The notes beneath the pieces were generated by a model, which saw only the letters and a list, made by a program, of their open reading frames with translations, searched no databases and was not told the origin of the DNA. This document shows, in pieces, positions 56,773 to 64,000 of a DNA stretch of 64,000 bases. Both the position numbers and the translations under genes were made by a program. Positions within the stretch are counted from its first letter, which is position 1; each line of letters opens with the position of its first letter. Source of the stretch: Paracoccus aeridis (GTDB taxonomy: Bacteria; Pseudomonadota; Alphaproteobacteria; Rhodobacterales; Rhodobacteraceae); contig NZ_SELD02000037.1 in assembly GCF_004923205.2 (NCBI RefSeq), forward strand, positions 94,955 through 158,954, given 5' to 3'.

Positions 56773-58215
56773 ATGACAGCCAATTCCGCAGCCGACACCA
56801 CCGGCCCCCGCACGCTCTACGACAAGATCTTCGACGCCCATGTCGTCGACCGCCAGCCCGACGGCACCTGCCTGCTGTACATCGACCGCCACCTCGTCCA
56901 CGAGGTGACGAGCCCGCAGGCGTTCGAGGGGCTTCGCATGGCCGGCCGCCGCGTCCATTCGCCCGAACGCACCATCGCCGTTCCCGACCACAACGTCCCC
57001 ACCACCCCCGACCGCGTGAACGGGATCGAGAACCCGGAAGGCCGGGTGCAGGTGGCCGAGCTCGACAGGAACGCGCGCGAGTTCGGGGTCAACTACTACC
57101 CGATGGACGACGTGCGGCAGGGCATCGTCCACATCGTCGGCCCCGAACAGGGCTGGACCCTGCCCGGCATGACCGTCGTCTGCGGCGACAGCCACACCGC
57201 GACCCACGGCGCGTTCGGCGCGCTGGCGCACGGGATCGGCACGTCCGAGGTGGAACACGTCCTCGCCACCCAGACGCTGATCCAGAAGAAGTCGAAGAAC
57301 ATGAAGGTGGAGATCACGGGCCGGCTGCGCCCGGGCGTCACCGCCAAGGACATCACCCTTGCCGTGATCGGCCACACCGGCACCGCCGGCGGCACCGGCC
57401 ACGTCATCGAATACTGCGGCGAGGCGATCCGCGGCCTGTCGATGGAAGGCCGCATGACCGTCTGCAACATGGCGATCGAGGGCGGCGCCCGGGCCGGGCT
57501 GATCGCGCCCGACGAGACCACCTTCGCCTATGTGAAGGGCCGCCCCCACGCGCCCGCGGGCGAGGCGTGGGAATCGGCGCTCGCGTGGTGGCGGACGCTT
57601 GCCTCGGACGAGGGCGCGCACTGGGACAAGGTCGTGACGATCCGGGCCGAGGACATCGCCCCGGTCGTGACCTGGGGCACCTCGCCCGAGGACGTGCTGC
57701 CGATCACCGGCCGCGTCCCCGCCCCCGAGGACTTCACCGGCGGCAAGGTCGAGGCCGCGCGCCGGTCGCTCGACTACATGGGCCTGACCCCCGGCACGCC
57801 GCTGACCGACATCGCGATCGACGCGGTGTTCATCGGATCGTGCACCAACGGCCGGATCGAGGACCTGCGCGCCGCGGCAGAGGTGCTGCGCGGCAAGCAC
57901 CTCGCCCCGAACGTCCGCGGGATGGTCGTCCCGGGATCGGGCCTCGTCCGCGCCCAAGCCGAGGCGGAGGGGCTGCACCAGGTGTTCATGGACGCCGGGT
58001 TCGAATGGCGGCTTGCGGGCTGTTCGATGTGCCTGGGCATGAACCCCGACCAGCTCGCGCCGGGCGAACGCTGCGCCGCGACCTCGAACCGCAATTTCGA
58101 GGGGCGGATGGGGCGCGGCGGGCGCACGCACCTGATGTCGCCGATCATGGCGGCGGCGGCGGGGATCGCGGGACACCTGGTCGACGTGCGCGACGTGCAG
58201 GCCGTTTCGGCCTGA
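56773..58215 (+). CDS. leuC: 3-isopropylmalate dehydratase large subunit
   Basis: 480 residues of the aconitase superfamily. [4Fe-4S] Cys are seen in [13 protein letters not shown] and in [31 protein letters not shown] is the substrate/iron-sulfur region. With LeuD it isomerises 2- and 3-isopropylmalate in leucine synthesis. It is separated from leuD by an opposite-strand membrane gene. Confidence 0.97.
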   Translation: MTANSAADTTGPRTLYDKIFDAHVVDRQPDGTCLLYIDRHLVHEVTSPQAFEGLRMAGRRVHSPERTIAVPDHNVPTTPDRVNGIENPEGRVQVAELDRNAREFGVNYYPMDDVRQGIVHIVGPEQGWTLPGMTVVCGDSHTATHGAFGALAHGIGTSEVEHVLATQTLIQKKSKNMKVEITGRLRPGVTAKDITLAVIGHTGTAGGTGHVIEYCGEAIRGLSMEGRMTVCNMAIEGGARAGLIAPDETTFAYVKGRPHAPAGEAWESALAWWRTLASDEGAHWDKVVTIRAEDIAPVVTWGTSPEDVLPITGRVPAPEDFTGGKVEAARRSLDYMGLTPGTPLTDIAIDAVFIGSCTNGRIEDLRAAAEVLRGKHLAPNVRGMVVPGSGLVRAQAEAEGLHQVFMDAGFEWRLAGCSMCLGMNPDQLAPGERCAATSNRNFEGRMGRGGRTHLMSPIMAAAAGIAGHLVDVRDVQAVSA

Positions 58216-58260
58216 CCGGCGATGGCTGCCATCACCGATCCGGCCGGGCACCCGGCGCGG

Positions 58261-58857
58261 TCAGCCGCGCCCGGTGACGCCTGCGGCGCGGCCGCGCCTG
58301 CGCGACAGGATCGCGGCCGCGTTCAGCGCGATCAGCACGAGCCCCGTGTTCTCGAACACGAAGTTCGCGCTGACGCCCAGCTGCCGCCGCCCGATCAGGA
58401 CGTCGACGTGGTGAAAGCCGATCGCGCGGACCATGACGAAGCCCGCCAGCACCACAAGGCCGACCAGCGCCACCCCGCTTTCGCGCAGGTTGCCCCGAAG
58501 GCTGCGCCAGCCGATCCACAGCCCGCCCGCCGTCAGGCCCAGGAACGCCGCGATGAAGGCAAGCTGCACGATGCGGCGCTGTTCGTACCAGCCCTGCGCA
58601 TGGGCAAGGCAGCGGGCGGTCGCGGTCAGCGCCGTCTGCAGGTCCAGCTGCTTGTTGACGGCGAGAAACAGCGTCCCCACCGCCAGCAGCCCCCAGAAGC
58701 GCCGCCCGCGTCCGCGCGGCTGGCCGCGCCAGACCGCGCAGGCCAGCGCGGTGCAGACCAGGTAGGCCAGCACCGTCAGCCATCCCGTGGCCTCCGGGTC
58801 CCCGATCTGCGGCGTCCAGTCCTGCGACACGCATGTCCACAACCCTGCTGGCAACAT
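58261..58857 (-). CDS. Membrane protein between leuC and leuD, unknown function
   Basis: 198 residues with about five membrane segments (roughly 25-45, 53-70, 95-115, 127-147, 165-185) separated by short Arg-rich loops; two Cys near the N-terminus. No motif was recognised. It is transcribed against leuC and leuD and starts 78 nt from the leuD start, so the two share a divergent regulatory region. Confidence 0.7.
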   Translation of the reverse strand: MLPAGLWTCVSQDWTPQIGDPEATGWLTVLAYLVCTALACAVWRGQPRGRGRRFWGLLAVGTLFLAVNKQLDLQTALTATARCLAHAQGWYEQRRIVQLAFIAAFLGLTAGGLWIGWRSLRGNLRESGVALVGLVVLAGFVMVRAIGFHHVDVLIGRRQLGVSANFVFENTGLVLIALNAAAILSRRRGRAAGVTGRG

Positions 58858-58934
58858 CGACCCGTCTCCACCTTCTCATCAAGCCTGTCCGCCCGCGCGG
58901 GCAGTACAGGAAACCTCTCACCCGAAAGGACGCC

Positions 58935-59540
58935 ATGGACAAGTTCACAACGCTGACCGGAATCGCCGCGCCCATGCCGCTGGTCAACATCGACACCGAC
59001 ATGATCATCCCCAAGCAGTTCCTGAAGACGATCCACCGCTCGGGGCTGGGCAAGAACCTGTTCGACGAGATGCGCTACAACGCCGACGGGTCGGAAAACC
59101 CCGACTTCGTGCTGAACAAGCCCGCGTGGCGGGACGCGCAGATCATCGTCGCGGGCGACAACTTCGGCTGCGGATCGTCGCGCGAACATGCGCCCTGGGC
59201 GCTGAAGGACTACGGGATCCGGGCCGTGATCTCGACCAGCTTCGCGGACATCTTCTACAACAACTGCTTCCAGAACGGCATCCTGCCGGTGGTGCTGCCG
59301 CAGGACGCGGTGGACGCGCTGATGCGCGACGCGGGGAACGGCGCGAACGCGCGGATCACGGTGGATCTGGAACGCCAGGTCGTGACGGGCGCCGACGGGG
59401 CGGAGTATCCGTTCCAGATCGACGCCCACCGCCGCCACAACATGCTGGAGGGGCTGGACGACATCGGCCTCACGCTCGAGAAGTCGCCCGCGATCGGCGG
59501 CTACGAGGACCGGATCGCGCAGTCCCAGCCGTGGGTCTGA
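58935..59540 (+). CDS. leuD: 3-isopropylmalate dehydratase small subunit
   Basis: 201 residues. [20 protein letters not shown] and [19 protein letters not shown] are diagnostic of LeuD, the swivelling substrate-recognition subunit. GAAAGGA precedes the start. The next gene begins inside its last 10 nt. Confidence 0.97.
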   Translation: MDKFTTLTGIAAPMPLVNIDTDMIIPKQFLKTIHRSGLGKNLFDEMRYNADGSENPDFVLNKPAWRDAQIIVAGDNFGCGSSREHAPWALKDYGIRAVISTSFADIFYNNCFQNGILPVVLPQDAVDALMRDAGNGANARITVDLERQVVTGADGAEYPFQIDAHRRHNMLEGLDDIGLTLEKSPAIGGYEDRIAQSQPWV

Positions 59541-60580
59541 TCCGGGCGGGGCTGCTGGCGCTCGCCCTGGCGGCGCCAGCGTCCGCCGAGACATTGCGCG
59601 TCGCGACCTTCTCGCCCGAACTCACCCGCAAGGGGCCGGGCCTGCTGCTGCGCGACATCCGGTCGGGCAAGGACGACCAGGTCGCGGCGGTCGTGCAGGT
59701 GATCGCCGCCGCCGACGCCGACGTGCTGCTGCTGACGGGTTTCGACTGGGACCACGACGGCGCGGCGCTGTCGGCCTTCGCCGAGGCGCTGGACGCGGCG
59801 GGCGCCCCCTACCCCCACCGGTTCGCGGGGCCGCCGAACAGCGGCGTTCCGACCGGTCTCGACCTTGACGGCGACGGGCGCGACGGGACGGCGGACGACG
59901 CGCAGGGCTTCGGCTTCTTCACCGGCGCGGGCGGTATGGCGGTGCTGTCGCGGCTGGCCCTGGGCAAGGTCACGGACCACTCCGCCGCGCTCTGGCGCGA
60001 CCAGCCCGGCAACCTGATGCCGAAGGCCGCGCCCGAGGTGGCCGGCGTGCAGCGCCTGTCGTCGACCGCGCACTGGAACGTGCCCGTCGCCGCGGGCGCG
60101 ACGACCCTGCACCTGCTGGCCTTTTCCGCCACGCCCCCGGTCTTCGACGACCCGCGGACCGACCGCAACGGCCGCCGCAACCACGACGAGATCGCCTTCT
60201 GGGCCCGGCACCTGCCCGATGCCCCGTTCGTGATCCTCGGCGACTTCAACCTCGATCCCGTGGACGGCGACGGCCGGCGCGAGGCGTGGGACGCGCTCAG
60301 CCCCCATGTGCAGGACCCGTCCCCGGCAAGCGAGGGCGGGCGCGCCGCGCCGCAGGACGGGGCGAACGCCGTGCAGAAGGGCGACCCCGCGCTGGACACC
60401 GCGCAGTTCGCCGCCGCCGACGGGCCGGGCAACCTGCGGGTGGACCACGTCCTTCCGGCGCGGGGCCTGACCGTGCGGGGCGCGGGCGTCCTGTGGCCCG
60501 CGCCCGGCGCAGCCCTGGCCGATACGGTGGCCGCCGCCTCGCGGCACCGGCTGGTGTGGGTGGACCTCGACCTGCCCTGA
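59531..60580 (+). CDS. Secreted endonuclease/exonuclease/phosphatase family protein
   Basis: 349 residues. A GTG start overlapping the leuD stop gives [19 protein letters not shown], a clear signal peptide. The EEP domain shows [46 protein letters not shown] (metal Asp/Asn) and a final [12 protein letters not shown] (His). Likely a periplasmic or exported phosphoesterase; substrate unknown. Overlap with leuD suggests cotranscription. Confidence 0.88.
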   Translation: MGLIRAGLLALALAAPASAETLRVATFSPELTRKGPGLLLRDIRSGKDDQVAAVVQVIAAADADVLLLTGFDWDHDGAALSAFAEALDAAGAPYPHRFAGPPNSGVPTGLDLDGDGRDGTADDAQGFGFFTGAGGMAVLSRLALGKVTDHSAALWRDQPGNLMPKAAPEVAGVQRLSSTAHWNVPVAAGATTLHLLAFSATPPVFDDPRTDRNGRRNHDEIAFWARHLPDAPFVILGDFNLDPVDGDGRREAWDALSPHVQDPSPASEGGRAAPQDGANAVQKGDPALDTAQFAAADGPGNLRVDHVLPARGLTVRGAGVLWPAPGAALADTVAAASRHRLVWVDLDLP

Positions 60581-60734
60581 CGGGCGGGCAGGGCGCGAGA
60601 TCCCGCCGCGCCCTTGCGCGAACCGCTTCCGAATCGCCCCGGCCGCGCGAACCCCGTCCCGTCAGGCGGGGAGGAGAGCCGGAGAGCCGCATGGGCGCCG
60701 AGTCCCGCGTCCGCCGCGGGCCAGAACGGCCTTG

Positions 60735-60958
60735 GCGCGCATGCCGACGTGATCATGGACGTCCATTCACGGCCAGGACCGCATCGGCCTGAACGGGATG
60801 GACGCGAACCTGGCGGCGTCGGGCGATCAGGCCTTCGCGTGGTCCGGGCGCGCCCGGCCGCGCACGCGGCATGGGTCACCCTCGGCACGGGCGGGTGCAT
60901 GCTGTCGGGCGACGTGAACGGCGACGGGCGCGCGAGTTTTCAGGTCTGGCTCGCGTAG
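60735..60958 (+). pseudogene. Decayed C-terminal fragment of an RTX calcium-binding protein
   Basis: Three pieces in two frames read like the end of a serralysin/RTX protein: ADVIMDVHS, then after a frame change GQDRIGLNGMDANLAASGDQ with AFAWSG (60771-60845), then after another change LSGDVNGDGRASFQVWLA ending TAG at 60958. Intact RTX proteins carry these blocks in one frame after GGxGxDxxx repeats. The repeats and any catalytic domain are gone, so this is a non-functional remnant. Confidence 0.72.
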
Positions 60959-60970
60959 GCCCGCCGGGGC

Positions 60971-61384
60971 CTACTGGGACTGCGCAATCGGCGTGGTGTC
61001 GCCGCCCATCCGGACCAGGCGGTCGATCAGCGGCCGCGCGGTCGGGCCGATCCGGTCGCAGGCGCCGGGGTCGTCGAGCAGCTTGAACGCCGGCCCGTAA
61101 TAGGCGCGGTCATAGCTCGCCGCGTCCAGCCCCAGCCGCGCGGCCAGCCGGTCGCCGGTCCCGGTGACGAGCGTCCATTCCCCGTCCGAGATCGCGTAGC
61201 CCGGGCAGTTCGACGTGATCACGTTGACCTGCGCCAGCTGCGCGATCAGGGCCTTCGCCTCTGCCTCGGACAGGGCCGACACGTCGGGCAGCTGCACGGT
61301 CATGCCGCCGTCCGCCCGCCCCGCGCCGGCCATGCTGCCCGCCACCATCGCCGCGGCCAGCACGGCCGGAAATCTGGTCTTCAT
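60971..61384 (-). CDS. Small secreted protein, unknown function
   Basis: 137 residues with a signal peptide (to about 24, ending GRADG) and a soluble domain with two Cys (ITSNCPGYAISDGEW and DDPGACDRIGP), possibly a disulfide. It has helical segments such as LSEAEAKALIAQLAQVNVIT. No family recognised. It is divergent from leuB. Confidence 0.7.
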   Translation of the reverse strand: MKTRFPAVLAAAMVAGSMAGAGRADGGMTVQLPDVSALSEAEAKALIAQLAQVNVITSNCPGYAISDGEWTLVTGTGDRLAARLGLDAASYDRAYYGPAFKLLDDPGACDRIGPTARPLIDRLVRMGGDTTPIAQSQ

Positions 61385-61463
61385 CGCTGGCCTCTCGTTT
61401 CTCGCCCTCGGGCCCGCATCCCGCCCCATCCGCGCCCCGCCTGGCAACCCAATTCGGCGTGAC

Positions 61464-61492
61464 TTGACCCCGCCCGACCCCACGTCTACGCG
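61464..61492 (+). promoter_or_regulatory. Possible leuB promoter
   Basis: TTGACC (61464-61469) and TACGCG (61487-61492) at 17 nt spacing, about 28 nt before the leuB ATG. The -35 is good, the -10 weak. Confidence 0.35.
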
Positions 61493-61519
61493 AGGATCGA
61501 CACGACGCGAGGGACAAGA

Positions 61520-62647
61520 ATGAGCGACCGGTTTTCCCTTCTGATCCTGCCCGGCGACGGCATCGGCCCCGAGGTGATGGCCGAGGTCCGCAAGGTCATC
61601 GACTGGTTCGGCGACCGCCGCGGCCTTCACATCGACGTGGACGAGGACCTGGTGGGCGGCTGCGCCTATGACGCGCACGGCACCCCCCTGACCGACGCCA
61701 CCATGGCCAAGGCGCAGGCCGCGGACGCGGTGCTGCTGGGCGCGGTGGGCGGGCCGGCCTACGACAACCTCGACTTCAGCGTGAAGCCGGAACGCGGGCT
61801 CCTGCGGCTGCGCAAGGAAATGGACCTTTACGCGAACCTGCGGCCCGCGCAGTGCTTCGACGCGCTCGCGGACTTCTCGTCGCTCAAGCGCGAGGTCGTC
61901 GCGGGGCTCGACATCCTGATCGTGCGCGAACTGACCTCGGGCGTCTATTTCGGCGAGCCGCGCGGGATCCACCCCGACGACAACAACCCCGACAACGAAG
62001 GCGGGCGCGTCGGCATCAACACCCAGCGCTACACCAGCGGAGAGATCCGCCGCGTCGCCCGCGCCGCCTTCGAGCTGGCGCGCAAGCGCAAGAACCGGGT
62101 CTGCTCGATGGAAAAGGCCAACGTGATGGAATCGGGCATCCTGTGGCGCGAGGAAGTCCAGTGGGTCCACGACAACGAATACCCCGATGTCGAGCTGTCC
62201 CACATGTACGCCGACAACGGCGCGATGCAGCTGGTCCGCCGCCCGTCGCAGTTCGACGTGATCGTGACCGACAACCTGTTCGGCGACATCCTGTCGGACG
62301 CGGCGGCGATGCTGACCGGCAGCCTGGGGATGCTGCCCTCGGCGTCGCTCGGCGCGCCGATGGAAAACGGGCGGCCGAAGGCGCTCTATGAGCCGGTCCA
62401 CGGCTCGGCCCCCGACATCACGGGTCAGGGCAAGGCAAACCCGATCGCCTGCATCCTGTCGTTCGCGATGGCGCTGCGCTATTCCTTCGACCGGGGCGAG
62501 GACGCGAACCTGCTGGAGCGCGCGGTGGAACAGGTGCTGGCCGACGGCGTCCGCACCGCGGACCTGATGGGCGCGGAAGGCGGCACCCCCGTCAGCACGG
62601 CCGAGATGGGCGACCGCATCGTGCAGGCGCTCGGCGCGCTCGCCTGA
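61520..62647 (+). CDS. leuB: 3-isopropylmalate dehydrogenase
   Basis: 375 residues: [49 protein letters not shown] and [20 protein letters not shown] with the metal Asp residues. It oxidises and decarboxylates 3-isopropylmalate with NAD in leucine synthesis. The ATG follows GAGGGACAAG. It completes the leuC-leuD-leuB locus, and an EamA transporter follows after 4 nt. Confidence 0.97.
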   Translation: MSDRFSLLILPGDGIGPEVMAEVRKVIDWFGDRRGLHIDVDEDLVGGCAYDAHGTPLTDATMAKAQAADAVLLGAVGGPAYDNLDFSVKPERGLLRLRKEMDLYANLRPAQCFDALADFSSLKREVVAGLDILIVRELTSGVYFGEPRGIHPDDNNPDNEGGRVGINTQRYTSGEIRRVARAAFELARKRKNRVCSMEKANVMESGILWREEVQWVHDNEYPDVELSHMYADNGAMQLVRRPSQFDVIVTDNLFGDILSDAAAMLTGSLGMLPSASLGAPMENGRPKALYEPVHGSAPDITGQGKANPIACILSFAMALRYSFDRGEDANLLERAVEQVLADGVRTADLMGAEGGTPVSTAEMGDRIVQALGALA

Positions 62648-62651
62648 CGGC

Positions 62652-63740
62652 ATGGCCCGCGGGGACCAGCGCGGGGCAGGAACCAGCGCGGCGGCGGGCC
62701 GGCGGGTGGCGTCGGCCTCGTGGGGTGCGTCGGCCCCGCGGGTGGCGTCGGCCCCGCGGGGTGCGTCCAACCTTCGGGGCGCCGCGCTCGGCCTGTTCTG
62801 CATGGCGCTTTACGCCGGGCACGACGCGATCCTGAAACTGCTGGGCGGGTCGTATTCCCCGTTCCAGATCCTGTTCTTCGCGGCGGTGCTGTCCTTCCCC
62901 GCCGCGACCATCCTGCTGCTGTCGCGCCGCGACGGCGGGTCGCTGCGTCCCGCGCATCCCGGCTGGGTCGCGCTCCGCAGCGCGGCGCTGTGCCTGAACG
63001 CCATCGCCTGCACCGCCGCCTTCGCCGTGCTGCCGCTGGCGCAGGTCTACGCCATGCTCTTCACCATGCCGCTGATGATCACCGTGCTGGCGATCCCGCT
63101 GCTGGGCGAAAGGGTGGGCCCGCACCGCTGGGCCGCGATCGCCCTGGGCCTTTTCGGCGTGCTGATCGTCCTGCGGCCCGGAGCCGGCGCGCTGTCCTGG
63201 AGCCACGCCGCGGCGCTGCTGGGCGCGGCGGGCGGGTCGCTCGCGGCGGTCATCGCCCGGCGCGTGGGCGGGGAGGAGAAGGCGATCGTCCTCGTCCTGT
63301 GGCCGATCGTCCTCAACGTCCTGGTGACGGGCGCCGCCCTGCCCTTCGTCTACCGCCCGATGTCCGGCGCGGACCTGGGCCTTGCCGGCGCGGTCGCGAT
63401 GCTGGCGCTGGCGGCGGCGGCGGTCAACGTCATGTCCTACCGCACGGCCGAGGCCGCGGTCGTCGCGCCCATGCAGTACAGCCAGATCGCTTGGGCCGCG
63501 TTCTACGGCTGGATCCTGTTCGGCGAACTGCCCGACGCCATGACCATCCTCGGCCTTTCCGTGATCGCCGCCGCCGGCGTCTACATCCTGTGGCGCGAGG
63601 CGGGCGGCAACAGCCGCGTGAGCCCCGTCACCACCTCGGACGCGGCCGGCGACGCGCAGATCTCGCCCCGCACGTCCTTCGGCCCGCGCGTCTTTCCGCC
63701 CCGCCTGACTCGCCTGCGCATATTCCCCCGCCGGCGCTGA
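62652..63740 (+). CDS. EamA/DMT family transporter with repeat-bearing N-terminus
   Basis: 362 residues. About ten membrane helices in two EamA halves (about 52-310; AALGLFCMALYAGHDAILKL at the start, AVVAPMQYSQIAWAAFYGWI near the end). The first roughly 45 residues are Arg/Ala/Ser-rich and come from a four-copy 18 nt repeat; an internal Met near 62803 could be the functional start. A charged tail of about 50 residues follows the last helix. Substrate unknown; it directly follows leuB. Confidence 0.85.
   Translation: MARGDQRGAGTSAAAGRRVASASWGASAPRVASAPRGASNLRGAALGLFCMALYAGHDAILKLLGGSYSPFQILFFAAVLSFPAATILLLSRRDGGSLRPAHPGWVALRSAALCLNAIACTAAFAVLPLAQVYAMLFTMPLMITVLAIPLLGERVGPHRWAAIALGLFGVLIVLRPGAGALSWSHAAALLGAAGGSLAAVIARRVGGEEKAIVLVLWPIVLNVLVTGAALPFVYRPMSGADLGLAGAVAMLALAAAAVNVMSYRTAEAAVVAPMQYSQIAWAAFYGWILFGELPDAMTILGLSVIAAAGVYILWREAGGNSRVSPVTTSDAAGDAQISPRTSFGPRVFPPRLTRLRIFPRRR
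62705..62776 (+). repeat. Four tandem 18 nt units in the transporter N-terminus
   Basis: Units at 62705-62722, 62723-62740, 62741-62758 and 62759-62776 alternate between GGTGGCGTC- and GGGTGCGTC- forms, the last one diverged. They encode six-residue blocks of the type R-V-A-S-A-P/R-G-A-S-A-P. The unit keeps frame, so copy-number changes would alter length without a frameshift. Confidence 0.8.
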
Positions 63741-63788
63741 CCCCCCTTGCAATCCCGCCCGGCCCGCGCTACCTGCCCCACCTACGGT

Positions 63789-63865
63789 CGGAGCGTAGCG
63801 CAGCCTGGTAGCGCACCTGCTTCGGGAGCAGGGGGTCGGAGGTTCGAATCCTCTCGCTCCGACCA
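63789..63865 (+). tRNA. tRNA-Pro (CGG)
   Basis: 77 nt cloverleaf: acceptor CGGAGCG/CGCTCCG, D arm with GCGCAGCCTGGTAGCGC, anticodon stem CCTGC/GCAGG with loop TTCGGGA (anticodon CGG), T arm GGAGGTTCGAATCCTC and an encoded CCA end. Confidence 0.97.
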
Positions 63866-63881
63866 TTTCCCGCCTGATAAG

Positions 63882-63904
63882 AGGCAGATAGTTCTGCCTT
63901 TTTG
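63882..63904 (+). terminator. Terminator after tRNA-Pro
   Basis: AGGCAGA (63882-63888) and TCTGCCT (63893-63899) with a TAGT loop, followed by a T-run. It sits 17 nt after the tRNA. Confidence 0.8.
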
Positions 63905-63955
63905 ATCACAGAAGTTGCCTCTTATAGCAAAACTTCTCTCCCTAAGGTGTTGAAG

Positions 63956-64000
63956 TGTTGATTTCCACCCGGAACTGACCCGGGTTTTCCATCGAGAAGT
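63956..64000. mobile_element. Probable left end of an IS21-family element, cut by the window edge
   Basis: From TGTTGATTTCC at 63956 the sequence has CGGAACTGACCC and then CGAGAAGT at the window end, the kind of repeated transposase-binding motif seen at IS21-type ends (GGAACTGACCC, GAGAAGTGACCC). The surrounding 63870-63955 is clearly richer in A/T than the rest. No transposase gene is visible yet. Confidence 0.45.

Overview
The window is a GC-rich chromosomal segment from an alphaproteobacterium, most likely a Rhodobacteraceae member close to Paracoccus or Rhodobacter. Three things point there. FlaF and FlbT follow a flagellin gene, a ChpT-type phosphotransferase sits beside a DUF3553 gene and olsBA, and there is a circularly permuted two-piece ssrA (tmRNA) gene with the tag ANDNRAPVALAA. 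Nearly all the content is core metabolism and housekeeping. Only the right edge, where an IS21-like end follows a tRNA-Pro, looks mobile.

Layout. 1-915 is the 3' end of a UbiB/ABC1 kinase gene. 1110-7056 is a flagellar cluster: hook genes flgD and fliK on the minus strand, then rod/chaperone proteins, flagellin, flaF, flbT and a DUF1217 gene on the plus strand. 7400-14900 holds a sirtuin, mnmH, an L,D-transpeptidase, an SGNH esterase, a copper chaperone pair, rpmB, ada and meaB. 14900-24100 holds a thioredoxin-like protein, serS, der, bamB with a YfgM-like partner, sodB, rarD and ispG. 24200-34600 holds a RodZ-like protein, hemA, an M20 peptidase, a Hint-domain protein, carD with a structured RNA upstream, two orphan solute-binding proteins and a PepSY protein. 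The permuted ssrA gene is at about 34741-35064.

35100-42950 holds a GST, proA, chpT, DUF3553, olsB-olsA (ornithine lipids), an SLC13 transporter and a YmdB-like phosphoesterase. 43129-48009 is a tightly overlapping gpmI-envC-ctpA-rppH series. 48100-56600 holds a DUF421 protein, a lytic transglycosylase, glsB, dapD, a LOG protein, rlmH-rsfS, an MscS channel and OsmC. 56773-62647 is the leucine locus (leuC, leuD, leuB) interspersed with a membrane gene, an EEP-family protein, a decayed RTX remnant and a secreted protein. An EamA transporter, tRNA-Pro(CGG) and a probable IS21-family end finish the window.

Points worth a second look are: the permuted tmRNA gene; a promoter-hairpins-terminator unit upstream of carD; rsfS apparently starting at CTG behind a perfect Shine-Dalgarno; mnmH lacking any in-frame canonical start that keeps its rhodanese domain, consistent with a one-base frameshift; a Hint protein with a compositionally different N-terminus and duplicated C-terminal domain; and the RTX pseudogene. 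No CRISPR array, prophage or complete novel defence system was seen. All functional calls come from reading motifs, without database searches.
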